Shown piece by piece: positions 42,260 through 53,519 of a stretch of 64,000 nucleotides of DNA. Source of the stretch: Gautieria morchelliformis (taxonomy: Eukaryota; Basidiomycota; Agaricomycetes; Gomphales; Gomphaceae); contig WHVA01000073.1 in NCBI GenBank assembly GCA_015179125.1, positions 62,001 to 126,000 on the forward strand, written 5' to 3'. How positions within the stretch are numbered: the first letter of the stretch is position 1; every line of letters starts with the position of its first letter. Under the pieces are notes generated by a model. The model made no database searches. It saw only the letters and a list, made by a program, of their open reading frames with translations, and was not told the origin of the DNA. Made by a program: the position numbers and the translations under genes.

Positions 42260-43866
42260 ATGTCTCCTGAAACTGTCCCAGGCATTCTCCATGTTCTTAC
42301 AGATCCCGGGCCCAACGTTACTCTCAACGAGTTCCACGACTGGTACAATAATGAGCACGGTCCTATGCGTATGCGTTTGTACGTCCAACTCAGCTTTAGT
42401 TTTGCTCGCTCAGGTCCAGAAGCTTCCTCAAATTTGCAAGATCTGCCATAAAATCTGGTGTCAGATATGAGGCGACCGATGCTCTTTCTCCCCGGTGGAT
42501 GGCCACCTATGAACTGGACGATATTGCCTTCCTTGAACAACCTGTCTACACCCATCTTAGGCAGCACAGAAGTCGTCGCGAAGCTGGCATCATTGCTCGC
42601 ATGGCTATACTCGATCGAGCCATTTATCGTCTCGTAACGTCTCGACGTCAACGCGATGCCGAACCGGGCAACGTCGTTGTCACTGTGAGCCTCATCGCCC
42701 CTAAAACCTCATCTGTAGACTTGGAGCAATGGTATATCCAGGTGACCATCTATGACTTTTCCACAAAGAATAAGCTTCAAATATTATGCTCGAAGGAACA
42801 TATCGCCATGCTCTCCCTTATCCCTGGGTGGCTTCGGAGTCGTCTGCTTGTCGACGTGTCTTCCGATACTCTTGATTTCGTGAAATACATTGCTGTCCAC
42901 GAGTATACCAAATCAAACGGACTGGAAGGCCCGGCGCACAAAGCTGCTCAGTGCACCCCATGGCGCGCCCGTGTCATGTCCTTTCTCAAACAGCCTGCTA
43001 TCCGTCGCACTTACCGTCTTCACCGCGTTCTACCCAAGCTCACCAATGACCTTTCACATATCCCTCCCGGCGCCCCCTGCGTTATAGACTCGTTTTATTC
43101 CAAGGACGACGGTGTCAAGCTCCATTATCGTCTTGAAGGGTCCCCAACAGGCCCAGTCATAGCCTTCTCCAATGCCCTTCTCACAGACCTCCACGTATGG
43201 GACCACATAATTCCCTACTTGGCCCCTAACTATCTTGTCTTGCGATACGACGCTCGCGGACACGGTCTGTCCACTGCCGGATCCACTGAGCCCAGTGTTG
43301 GAGAACTGTCCGCGGACCTACTCAGCCTCATCTCGGCCCTCAACATCCCCCGACTACACGCCGTCATTGGCGTCTCCCTTGGCGGCGTCACGGCTCTCCA
43401 CTTCGCCCTTCACAACCCTACGTGCGTCGCGCGCTTCATAGGTGCAGACTTCGATATCGCCTCGAACCCCGCTAGCAATGCTGTCTGGGAATCGCGCGTC
43501 GCATTCGCGCGCTCCTCCGGACACACAGAACTCGCACGCCAGACCATCATGGACTGGTTCCTCTCCACCTCGGTGCAAGCACCTGGTGCTCAGGCCGTCG
43601 AGCAGATGATACTTGCCACTAGTCTGCCCGGCTTCAGTGGTGGTGTCCACGCGTTGTGTAACTATGATCTGCGGGACATGCTGCCATTTTTCAATGTGCC
43701 CGCTCTGTTCGTAGTGGGAACGAAAGATGGCACCTTACCCGAGGCTATGCGTGAATTCTCTGCGACCGTGCCCGACGCACGGTTCACCGCGATCGAGGAT
43801 TCTGGTCACTTACCCATGGTAGAGAACCCTGAATCTTTCTGGAGTGTAATAGCACCTTTCCTGTAG
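42260..43866 (+). CDS. EthD-like domain / alpha-beta hydrolase fusion protein
   Basis: Predicted 496 aa from three exons: 42260-42378, 42441-42741, 42796-43866. The N-terminal third resembles a tandem EthD/dimeric alpha-beta barrel region (NEFHDWYNNEHGPMRMRL; DLEQWYIQ|EHIAMLSLIPGW). The C-terminal half is an alpha/beta hydrolase of the 3-oxoadipate enol-lactonase type. YDARGHGLS is followed by the nucleophile elbow IGVSLGG (Ser near 43375), the acid GTKDGTLPE (near 43720-43745) and the His in EDSGHLPMVENP (near 43795-43830); the triad is complete. The second intron is 54 nt and open in frame, so a retained form would add 18 residues. Substrate unknown; cytosolic, no signal peptide. The start is chosen because the EthD motif begins directly after it. 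Confidence 0.88.
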
Positions 43867-44121
43867 CCGACATACACCCTAAATTGTATTCTATATGACA
43901 TACATCACCTCGTCCTCATACAATACTGAGCCCCTACAACATCCACCAATCAAGTAATGAAACAGAAAGCCATGCAAATGAAAAATCGTGAGAAATCGTG
44001 ACTATGACAATGAAATTGAAAAGGCATGCCCGAAGAAGCCCGCCAAATAATGATGACTGTCCAACCAGGAATTGATGCAAGATAAAAAAACGTGTCCTAA
44101 GCGTGTGTGTCCATTGTCTCT

Positions 44122-47100
44122 TCAGCTCGACCCCTGAGTTCGTCGATCCGGATTGGCAACGAATAGAGGCGCTTTCGGGACGAGCCCGTACCCTACGCGG
44201 CCCCGCCGGCTTTGCTCGGTCTTTAGACCGGGTTTGATATCAAAGGGTGGTGTTTGTGTGAGGGAGTCTTGCGACAAGCGTTGCTCGTATGCTGACACGC
44301 GCGCCGCAACAGCACCCGTGAGTGTTCGACGCGGGCGGTGTCCCTGTTGCTCACCAGCGCCTGTGCTCGAGCTTGATCCATCGGATGGTGGCTGCACGTA
44401 GGAGGATACGTCAGGGCGTGTATCAGTGGGCAACCTATCCACGGGGTTTATTGTTTCCGTGGGTGACTCGGCGACGGGTGATTCCGTCTCAGCATCAGAC
44501 GCGGTCAGCCACGACCGTCGATGTATATGGTCAGAACTGCTGGGACCCCATTTGTGTGAGTCGTCGTGGCCGTCGAATGTGGCAGCCGGTGAAGAGGTTG
44601 CCCGTGACGTTAGTGACAGCGCACGTTGCACGACCTCCATTCTGCCGTCTATCCCCTCGATCAGCACCGAATTAGCCGTCTTTATCGATGATTTTGTTGA
44701 TGCTGCGTCCGCAGAACCCGACTTTCGTGGGTCCGCTTTGCTTGGACCATCCCCTTCGGGAGAAGCATCGGGATGATTCGAATCTTCTGTCGGCTGTCGG
44801 CTCTCTTGAATAGCTCCCAACTGCCCTAACCGAGGGGCAGGATTAGGATCCCGGAAATCCGCCAGTCCACCATTAACCCCGTTCCGATTCGACACATCAC
44901 TACTCGAGTGACGATCAAGGAAGGATGTGCGACTGAACCGTGACCACCATGAGTCTGAGCGGCGCATTGGAATGTTGGGTGTAATGGTTGCGCCGATAAT
45001 GGATGTGGTTCTCGGCGATGTGGGGGAGCTTATGGAACTATAGTCTGCGGAGGATGAAGTAACACCGGTGCCGGTGAGAGAAGTCGACTGCGTTGATCGA
45101 GACGATGGTGCCTCATGCGATTCGACAGACGCACTCCCGCCTTGGTCGTAATAGCCGGGAGATGTATCCCCACTACGCGCTATCCCCATCATGGCAAAAG
45201 TTCGGGGGAGGGAGCTCTGTGATGAATGTCTACCACCCGATCCCACAGAGGGAATATCGCTCAGAAGACTTGTGGTATCTTCAGCTTTTACATCTCCCAT
45301 GCGTGCTTCGCCTTCATGAGGATCCACGAATGGGTCTACATGTGGCTTGACGGAGGCTCTGGAGCTTGCATTAGACTTATTGCGCCCTAGATGCGCCTCA
45401 CCATCCATGGAAGCTACTAGGGGATTGATCTCCATCAATACCGAACCTTCTTGGATAGTGGGGACCGGGTCTTGAAACGGATTGAGGGGTAGAGCGTCCT
45501 TCTCTAACCACGCCTTGGTATTTGCGCTCCCCCCGTTACTCTCGCGCGCAGCAGCAAGGCCCGTGGCCGTGACGCCGAGTGTGGCACCGACGTTTCTCAG
45601 ACTCGAGACGCTCGCATTCCAGACGTCGTTCCAGGCAAAGTTTCCGGTATTTGTCTCACGGCTCTCGATTGACATCGAGCTTCCGCCAGTACCTTGCCTG
45701 TGAGTCCTTCCCCTCCGCGATCTAGCATTATGGTACCTCCACGTGTCCGCCTCCCCTTCGTGGAGCACAGAGTCTACGTCAAATCGTCGCGCATCCTCGT
45801 CGGCAAGCATGTCGAAACGACGGCGACCAGTGGTACCATATGTTCCCCCGACGCCAATGAGCGCACCGAGACCCAGCAGCCCCCAGCCAGGACGCGGCTG
45901 ATGCCATCTAGTACCGGCCATTTGAACCATAGGCCCAGGTTGATTAGAATATTCGTCTAAAGATGCATCGCGGAGATCTTCTTCCGGCATCAGTCTCCAC
46001 CTCCCCTCGGCATTTTGGGAGATGTTGGAATCGAATCCCCAGGCACGACGCACCCGCCATCTGAGAAAATAATACATCCCACCCCCTACCAATCCGACAG
46101 ACGCGAGAAATCCAAGTATCGACCCAACTATAATGCCTGTTATGCTTCGATTACTGAAACTACCTCCCTGTCCGCCACCTCCACCTTGTCCACTTCCTGA
46201 ACCAGAGGAAGGGGATGACCCCATACCAGAATGAGTAGAGGATCCAGAGCCCCCCTGGCCCCCTTGCCCAGTATTAGCCCCAGAGGAAGGGTATGTCCCT
46301 CCCGGTGAAGTAGGTGAAACAGGCAGGGTAGTGATAGAAACCAGGGTAGGTGGCGGGGTGTAGGTGGGCTGAAATGTGCTCGATGTGGGATCGTACAGCG
46401 CAATATTGGCGCTGGCGGCAGCATTACCGCCCCATCCTATTAGCCATTATCAACTCTCACAAATTTAAAATTTTATATACACACGTACCAAAGCCAAAGA
46501 GGACTTGGCCATTGATTGGAGCAGCAAAGTGGCCAACGCGCGGCCCCAATGTTTCCGACAATCCGTCGACGGGGGACCAGACCATGGGAGTCTGAGTGGT
46601 ATCAAGGATGGCGCCATCGCTGTATAATGTTTCTAGGGCTGCATCTGCGCCTCCATGAATAAGGATCTTGCCATTGGTGAGCATCGCTGAGGCGAAGCCA
46701 CGCCTTGGAATAGGAACAGTCCCACCGGTCGCATTCTGGATGGACCAGGTGGGAGAGGCTGACGTGGTGTCGAGGGTGTATATGATAGAGAGCGGGGAAG
46801 GGGTATTTGGGGTAGACCCCGAGGAAAAGAAACCGCCAAATACGAGCAGGGTGCCTCCAGGAAGGACGTGGGCCGCATGTCCAACAAGACCAGCTGGTGC
46901 ATTGGTCGTACTGGTCAGAGGAATAAAAGCCGGGGAGCCACTATTAGCAACTGCGTTAAAAAGATATGCGTCAGGAGTGCCAATCTGGCTGCCGTCGGCT
47001 TTTTCGCCACCAATGATGTAAATTGCGCCCGATGCTGAGGGTGCAGTATGGTAAACCCTTCGGATGGGCTCCGAAGCCCAGCCAGCTGTCTGGGAGGACC

Positions 47101-47581
47101 ACGAAGGGGAAGTGAGATCCTCAGCATTGAGGAGAAATGCAGAATCTGCATTTGTTTGAATGGAGCTAAAGCCAGCATCACCACCAAAAACGAGTAGCTC
47201 GGAAGACGTATAGGGTGTCAGGGTGTGAAAGGCGACAGCAGGTCCCTGGGATGTGGTGCCGTTCTGTGATCCTGAGATATAAGACCACGGAGGAGAAGAG
47301 AGCGCGAATGAAATAGAGAGATCCAGGGAAAGGAGGTCATTTGAGTTTGGGGCGGAAGTGTAGGTGAACTGGTGCTGGGGGTCAGTCTTGCCTCCCGATA
47401 TCAACAATTTGTCGTAGAGAATGGCTGAAGCCTGACCCCAGCTGCATGAAAGCTCGAATAAGCAGCCAAATCAGCAATATATAAGAGCATACCGTGGCAC
47501 CGCTGTGTAGCTGTGACCATAGACACCACTAGCCAAGGCTACCATAAGGAATGCTGAGGTCCAGCCATGCGTCGAGGCCAT
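44122..47581 (-). CDS. Kelch-type beta-propeller membrane protein with long cytoplasmic tail
   Basis: Predicted 1118 aa in three exons (47581-47493, 47441-46489, 46436-44122). A signal peptide (ALASGVYG, cleavage near residue 23) is followed by kelch-like repeats: LLISGGKTDPQ, ELLVFGGDAGF, AIYIIGGEKAD, TLLVFGGFFSS, KILIHGGADAA, VLFGFGWGG. Together these make a six- to seven-blade galactose-oxidase-like propeller outside the cell. Next come a Ser/Gly/Thr-rich stalk, one transmembrane helix (IIVGSILGFLASVGLVGGGM, near 46065-46125) with a basic FLRWRVRR stop, and about 650 residues of Ser/Asp/Pro-rich, probably disordered tail. The layout is common among basidiomycete surface proteins of unknown function and suggests cell wall or adhesion sensing (inference). 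Confidence 0.88.
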
Positions 47582-47942
47582 TACTGACGTCGACGAGTCA
47601 AAGGTAAAGGAAAGGTCAAAATAGAAGTATCGTGAAGGGAGTCGTCAAATGTCGTGAGTATAGCCAAGGTCTCGGCTATGACGCCACAATCCAGCCGATC
47701 CAGCCGCTCAGCAGTGAAGTCTTGCCGCGGAAGTACTACAGTACTGTATCGCCTCCAGGGCATAGCCTTCAAAGTACTGTTCATGCGCCGCTCATGTCAA
47801 GTTCTTCAATTTACTGATGGAATTGGCTAAGATGATTTGGCAGGTGTCCCATTGCAGCCAGTCTTAAGTTGCATGGCAAGTCTAGCTGCGTCATCTAATG
47901 GAATTTTCCAGATCGTCGCACCGTGACATAACCACTGTTTGA
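47582..47942. other. Upstream region of the kelch gene
   Basis: 361 bp between the kelch start and the stop of the F-box gene, both on the minus strand, so it holds the kelch promoter and the F-box 3' end. A palindromic CAGTACTGTA (47738-47747) is the only small motif noticed. Confidence 0.4.
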
Positions 47943-49394
47943 TCAAGTCCCGGTCTGCATGTCGTACAGTTCCTTCAGCTCCGAGTCCGAGAACTCTCCT
48001 ACTAACCAAAGCTCAATCGTCAGTCCTGCAAACTCTCCAGGTTTGTAACGCATCTTGGCGTCATCAAGGACTTTCAATCCACCTGCGGCTCTCCGCCGCT
48101 CCCTCGCCAAGCGAACCAAGCCTTCCCCTTTGAATAAGCACAGCTGCAATCCAAGATGTTCCAACACGGGACAATTGAATCGCCCGTCAGCGTCCTGTCT
48201 CGTTAGGCCGTCGATGACCAGGTCTATGGCGCTGGACTGGTGTAGCGTAAGACTTGCCAAGTCGGGAAGAAGTGGTAGACATGTCGTCACGTCTGCACCG
48301 TCCACGTTACCTAACAACAGGGTTGTCAATGGTGGTCGGCATTCCTGCACCAGCCGCCTGACACAGGACGAGTCAACAACTAGCCTTTGGTCCACCGTCA
48401 ACTGCAATCGCTGCAGGACCGGTGTCTCGAGGCAGTGGATCAGTGGCGCTGGGTCGGGAATGAATGGACCCATGCGCAAATCTTGCAGACGGGATAATGT
48501 TATCTTTCCCATGGGTGGGAGGGTGACATCCGACTTTACGCTCGTAAGGTGGAAAACTTCCATCTCTGGGCAGTTGGAGAGTATACTCCAGCAGTCCGTT
48601 AGTGTGAGTTCGTTGAGCTTGCCCGGGCCAATAAACAGCCGGCGTAACAGGGTGCACCGTAGTAATAATGGGATATCGCGAGGTTGAACTGATGATACTC
48701 TGAGGTCACGAAGCTTTGGAAGGGAGGAAAACGGGAGTGATGTCGGGCGGTCAATCATTAGAACCAGCCTCTGTATAAGTAGCCCATGGTTAGGCAATTG
48801 GAAATCGTCAGGCCTCAACGTATTATCCAGAAAAACCTCGAAAGCTTGCCAACGGTGGACGTGGAGAGCTAGGATCGCCAACGCATCGAATATTGCCTTG
48901 CGCCTTAAGCGATCTTGGCGACGCATGAACTTGAAGACCACTGTGATTGGGCAAGAACCTGAATACGTTGCGCATGCTCTTGCAAATGGTACGATCCTTA
49001 GGGTTTGCATGGTGTCATGCAGAAAGACCAGCTTCCAGAGCGTCGGCGTTGAGAGCACCAGCTCACGCCAGCTGCGACACACGCTCATGAGACGCATCGG
49101 TGAGTCGAGGAGGTCACTCTGGCAGTGACGAAAGATCTCCAATAGAACGTCGGGTACCATACGACGCATGGGCGTGAGCAACGCTTTGTGGGCATCGATA
49201 AGTTCGCGGTGTGCTCGCTGCTCCCGTTGTAGAGCTGCCAAAGTGGGTTGGATACGGTTTATTTCAGCGTCGAGTGCCGCATATCTCTCGATGTGGAACG
49301 GGATGAGAGACTGGCGGATTAAATCACATTCTTCGGGTGACGGTACATGGTTTGTGCCAAGAAGCTCGGATCGTAGGGAATTGACTTCTTTCAT
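47943..49394 (-). CDS. F-box-like protein
   Basis: Single-exon ORF of 483 aa. Residues 33-72 are a likely coiled coil (ALDAEINRIQPTLAALQREQ). Then comes the F-box at about 77-122 (MVPDVLLEIFRHC, MRLMSVCRSWRELVLSTPTL), the helix bundle that binds Skp1 in SCF ubiquitin ligases. The remainder is irregular leucine-rich-like sequence (LRDLRVSSV, LRRLFIGPGKLNEL, LTLHQSSAIDLVIDGL), probably the substrate-binding part. The coiled coil plus F-box plus diffuse LRR layout belongs to a large family expanded in mushroom-forming fungi. Target unknown. No neighbours on the strand suggest a pathway. Confidence 0.85.
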   Translation of the reverse strand: MKEVNSLRSELLGTNHVPSPEECDLIRQSLIPFHIERYAALDAEINRIQPTLAALQREQRAHRELIDAHKALLTPMRRMVPDVLLEIFRHCQSDLLDSPMRLMSVCRSWRELVLSTPTLWKLVFLHDTMQTLRIVPFARACATYSGSCPITVVFKFMRRQDRLRRKAIFDALAILALHVHRWQAFEVFLDNTLRPDDFQLPNHGLLIQRLVLMIDRPTSLPFSSLPKLRDLRVSSVQPRDIPLLLRCTLLRRLFIGPGKLNELTLTDCWSILSNCPEMEVFHLTSVKSDVTLPPMGKITLSRLQDLRMGPFIPDPAPLIHCLETPVLQRLQLTVDQRLVVDSSCVRRLVQECRPPLTTLLLGNVDGADVTTCLPLLPDLASLTLHQSSAIDLVIDGLTRQDADGRFNCPVLEHLGLQLCLFKGEGLVRLARERRRAAGGLKVLDDAKMRYKPGEFAGLTIELWLVGEFSDSELKELYDMQTGT

Positions 49395-49479
49395 GCTGGA
49401 GCTCGTTCGAAGGTTTCTTGCAACGAAAAGAATTGAGACAGCCTGACGGAATACCCTTTTGATAGCTTCGGATTGGTGA

Positions 49480-49720
49480 GTTACTTCCCTCCAGCAAGCG
49501 CTATAAGAATAACAAGAATGTACGAGTACTAGTACTATACGAGTACAAGATCTACTGTAGCGTATAGATGAGCGGAATACAATACGGGAAATAACATGAT
49601 GTCTTACCTCAGTGTTTGCACGGTGTCAAACCACTGAGGAAGACGGAATGCAACAGTAGCTACTTATAATCTTATGAGAATAATAAGAGAATAAAAGAAT
49701 GTCTTGCGACTAAACACGGG
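49480..49720. repeat. Decayed LTR remnant related to the 2.49 kb insertion
   Basis: TGTCTTACCTCAGT followed by a spaced CACTGAGGAAGACGG and CAGTAGCTACTTATA resembles the 26010-26090 part of the 24503-26992 insertion, which reads TGTCTTACCTCAGTAGTTGC and TACTGAGGAAAGAGG. Boundaries could not be set. Confidence 0.45.
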
Positions 49721-49899
49721 CGTGGGCTTGCAACTCCACATTTTAGCTTTCGGTTCTGCCTTGGTCTGCACGTGACGTCTACTGCTCTTAATTCTCGTCC
49801 CTCACGCTCAGGTTTGTGTGGGTCACCCAAGCCTATATAGTGTCTTCCAATACGTCGCTCGCACCGCATTAGGCCACCGGCTCGCTACGGAAATGCAGA

Positions 49900-50700
49900 C
49901 TTGAACCTCATACCAGGAGACCCGTCTTCAGTGTCTCAGGCTGTCCCTTCGAGCTACGCTCCAAACAGATTTCAACGCTGACGCTACCGTCGAACTGCAC
50001 AAAATTTACAAGGCAAGTGAGACAGCGCTTAAACGATATATTGCAACGTGTTCCGAAATCGACAAGGAGCATGTCGCTGCTATTCGAGGCGACGGTAGAT
50101 GGTGTCGAAGACGGGACCCCGCACTCATGCAGAGGGTTGCCAGAGTCCAGACTCGAGCTCGGACACACCTCATCGCCCATCGCAGCTCCGATCTAAACAC
50201 TCGTATCCAGAGTCTGAAAGAGAGGGTTCGAGTAGACCCACGGTCCAAGTTCTCCTGGAATAAGACCCTTGGTGGTCCACGCTGGCCACCCCCTTATCTC
50301 CCAGACCCTGATAGCAAACTACTTGCTTAACCTCAAGGTCGCCAAAAACCATCTACTCTCTAACCACACTCGATTGTCCCAACTTCCCCGATAGATTATA
50401 GCTCGACGCGCTCGCCGATAGATCCATCGATCTGGACAAGGTCTACGCCGAGTACTATTCCCTCGAGTCAGACCATAAACTCCCCACGCACAGAGAATGG
50501 ACAATTGTTTTCGCCGCTCCCAAACGCCCTATCTTCTACGTTCATCGGACAGCCCTGAGCACTGCCTTATGTCGTTCTCTGAATTCTACGATCTCGCCAC
50601 CAGGCGCCTCCTCTCCCGTAACCTCCTTTTCCTCCTCACCTTCTTCAAGATGTTGCTGCTCAACGAAATGTTGCCGGAAGCCATTTCTCGAGGTTGACGC
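49900..50700 (+). pseudogene. Degraded ORF, probably of mobile-element origin
   Basis: Plus-strand segments read like a once-coding sequence: NADATVELHKIYKASETALK (about 49973), KERVRVDPRSKFSWNKTLGG (about 50218), DKVYAEYYSLESDHKLPTHR (about 50440) and SFSEFYDLATRRLLSR (about 50575). Stop codons and frame changes lie between them. I do not recognise the family; similar Gag-like ORFs accompany basidiomycete repeats. It sits in a 1.5 kb gene gap next to an LTR remnant. Confidence 0.35.
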
Positions 50701-50913
50701 CTTCGAAAGCCTCACTATTCATCCTAATAAGCTGCCCATGGTCGACTTCTGCTTGACTACTTAGTCACACTCCGTCACGCGGAGACGTCGCCTAACTTGC
50801 AGAATATATTTATGTCGCCATACTTTATTTGTTCGTGAAGGCAACGGCGGGATAATTTATAGTACGTGGTCAACCTATAACTACATTCACAATGTGTGCA
50901 GGGATCTAATATT

Positions 50914-52241
50914 TAAGTGCTATGCTGGATGGTTCGTCTCCATAATGTTAAGATGACAAGAGCATAGTGCTCAAATTGATCCTTAGACATAAACAGCAAC
51001 GCCTGCGACAGCACCGCTTTAAGAATTTGTGCCCCCATGCCCTGATATTTGCGCGTTAGCAGGCGGCCTGTGTGAAGTCAAGGAGCTGCCGACCTGATAC
51101 CATCCGAGAAAACCCTCGGATTGCCAGACTTTGGCCAGAACATCCAAGGCACCTGTGTACTTGGGTTTCCGGGGCGCAGAGCCAGCAGAGCCGTTCTCCG
51201 CCTCATCCAAACCGTCGTCGTCGTCGTGCATTGACCGGGCTTGCACTCGTACCTTGGCCATGATATATGGATACGTTACCTATGCAGTATAATCAGTTGT
51301 AAAGCTCGATGAGCACGAAAAACCGCTCGTACAACAGTAGCCAGTGTTTTCGAAAACGCCCCAATGGCAAACGAATGCCACGGAGTAAGTTTAGTATTTG
51401 TGGTTCCCAGCAGGGCTAATCCCTTGGCGCGTTCAAAAACCCCATAGGTGATTGCAGGGTTAACGGTGAGGACCAATCCCGGCTTGATTCCAAGCCAGAG
51501 ACCTCCAACCCCATCTTCACGAATGATTTCTCTACCGACAGCGAGGAAGGAATCGCTGTCATCTGTCTGCTTCCCGTGGGGAAGATACCTCTGTTTCTGT
51601 TTGGAGCGACCGACCTGTTGACGTGTGGCGATGACAGAAACCGGGATGGTGAATATCTGGGCAAGCGCGCCCGCGATGGCACCCAGAATGAGCTCCATGG
51701 CTGTAGAGATAATGGGTTTGGAACCAGGAGCTGAGGAGCGGGAAAGTCGCTTCAGATAGGTATTACGGACGAAACTGTAAAAGAAGAAATAGGCGTATTC
51801 TACGTACGGTCGTTCAGCATTTACGCATATGAAGGAAGGAAGATACTCACGCATAGAGAACGTGTTGAGCATACTAGCTCCAAATCCCCTGAAAAACCCG
51901 GAGACGCCCTCCTCACGCATAATTTTGAGCAGAAGCTTGACAATCGATAGTTGGGATGAGCTGGGACTTATTCCCTTCCCCTTCTCATCTTTGGTAGACG
52001 ACGATGCGGCTTGTATACGGGTCTTGACGCTGCCAAAGGTCAGGCTGTAAATACATCTCAACGACGAGACATGCAAACATACGTGTCTAGAGGATACACG
52101 ACGCTAGCAGAACAGCGTCGGCAGCGAGAAAAAGTATAAACGAGCATATACACACGCATTGCTGAATACTCCTCCCAGTGCACCTGCTAATGCATGCCCG
52201 AATGGAGTCAATGGCTCGACTGGCTTCGACGGTGCGACCAT
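50914..52241 (-). CDS. ANT1: Peroxisomal adenine nucleotide carrier (Ant1/PMP34-like mitochondrial carrier family)
   Basis: Six-span carrier with three repeats. Repeat 1: LTPFGHALAGALGGVFSNA, then YPLDT|VKTRIQA (PxD-x-x-[KR] signature) split by an intron, ending GFFRGFGASMLNTFSM. Repeat 2: LILGAIAGALAQIFTIPVSV with IATRQQ, then GLWLGIKPGLVLTVNPAITY. Repeat 3: FAIGAFSKTLATVVTYPYIM with AKVRVQ, then GFLGWYQGMGAQILKAVLSQ. The IPVSVIATRQQ and KPxLVLTxNPAITYG blocks are those of Ant1/PMP34, which exchange ATP for AMP across the peroxisomal membrane for fatty-acid activation (family knowledge). Start MVAPSKPVEPL at 52241, stop at 50914. An acidic, low-complexity insert (DDDDGLDEAENGSAG) lies in the repeat-3 loop. 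It shares a 129 bp divergent promoter with the methyltransferase gene. Confidence 0.88.
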
Positions 52242-52370
52242 AGAGTAAAAGAGAGACGGGCTACAGAAACGGTCGGACTGGGTCGGTGGGACTCGTTTGG
52301 TCTATACCGGAGTCGGCCCCGCCAAAAGGACATGTGAAAGTATCATGTAAGCGCGCCCGCGCTTGACTAT

Positions 52371-53494
52371 ATGGACACCAACTTTCCCCCAGACTTATCC
52401 ATCCAGGCTTCTGATCCAACCTCGTCGTTACGGTCTCTGGTAAAGGCTCTGTCGGTAGAACAAGATGGCGACTCAGACGAGGATATCATCGTCTCATCGC
52501 AGAGCAGCGACATCGAGTGTTACGGTATTGCTGGAAGAATATGGTATTACAGCTGACACGGGGGGTTATTCACGCTAACCTGTATGTATAGGGAAGCTGC
52601 TTATGCCATGAAAATTTATCTGGAGTCAACGACCCCACTAGAGTTTGACCCCCAATGCTCGATTTGTACAGGTCGTAGTGGCGCGGTGGTTGAACTGGGG
52701 GCCGGAAATGGGTTCTTAGGCCTGAAGATGGCTCAAATACTCTCGTCGATACCAGAGCAGCATGATAACCAGGTCAAATCTCTCGTTTTAACCGACCTCG
52801 AGGCCGTCTGCCCGCTGCTGGAGCGAAATTGTCTGAATGGATTTCTCAAAGCGACCAACGCTTCTATTGATCTCATCGTCCAGCCTTTAGAATGGGGAAA
52901 CTTGGATCAAGGATGGCGACTTGCGGACCGGCTCGCTCCCATGGGCCCGTCTGGTACACCGGACCCTACTGATGCGCTCTTGACTCACATCGTGTGTAGC
53001 GATTTGGTCTGTGGGAATACGTCACCCCTACTTCTAGCTTCCTGAGTTACTTTTCTCAAGGTGTATTTTCCTGAACTGTTCGCTCCTTTACTTCGCTCGC
53101 TGCTACAATTGTCGTCTCCGCCATTTTCAACCATTACACAGCCAGTGGAAATTATCATCTCTTGTATGCTCTCCCCAGCTTATTGACATGATACTCCAAT
53201 CATTAATTTTCGTGCAAACCAGACATGATTCGCAACCTGCCTAAAGAAACTCCTTTCTGGAATGCTTTTGGCACCTGGTTTAACTTCTCGCCAGTCCTTG
53301 TCCGTCGCAAGTCATCTGCCAAATTGGATTGGGAACGTTTTGGAGACCTGGAAGAAAGCACCATGTTCATATATGTTGCCACAAGGAAACCGGAAACACT
53401 GTCATGGTCTGTGCCAGATGACCTCGAGCTCATGAAGCACGGGAGCGACGCCTTCGAGACACTCCTGCTCAGGAATATGTTTCACGGAGAGTAG
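52371..53494 (+). CDS. METTL21-like protein (lysine) methyltransferase
   Basis: Predicted 320 aa in four exons: 52371-52543, 52592-53006, 53061-53163, 53223-53494; the lengths add up in frame. S-adenosylmethionine-dependent seven-strand methyltransferase of the Methyltransf_16 family. Motif I is VVELGAGNGFLGLKMAQ, the acidic post I is LVLTDLEAVCPLLERN, and the family's DxxY-like block is CSDLVYFPELFAPLLRSLL; then EIIISYMIRN. Relatives methylate single lysines of elongation factors or chaperones; the substrate here is unknown. The N-terminus is acidic (DGDSDEDI). It converges on the NUP49 gene with only 25 bp between stop codons. Confidence 0.85.
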
Positions 53495-53519
53495 CCCCTG
53501 CATGGGATCATTCACTGTT

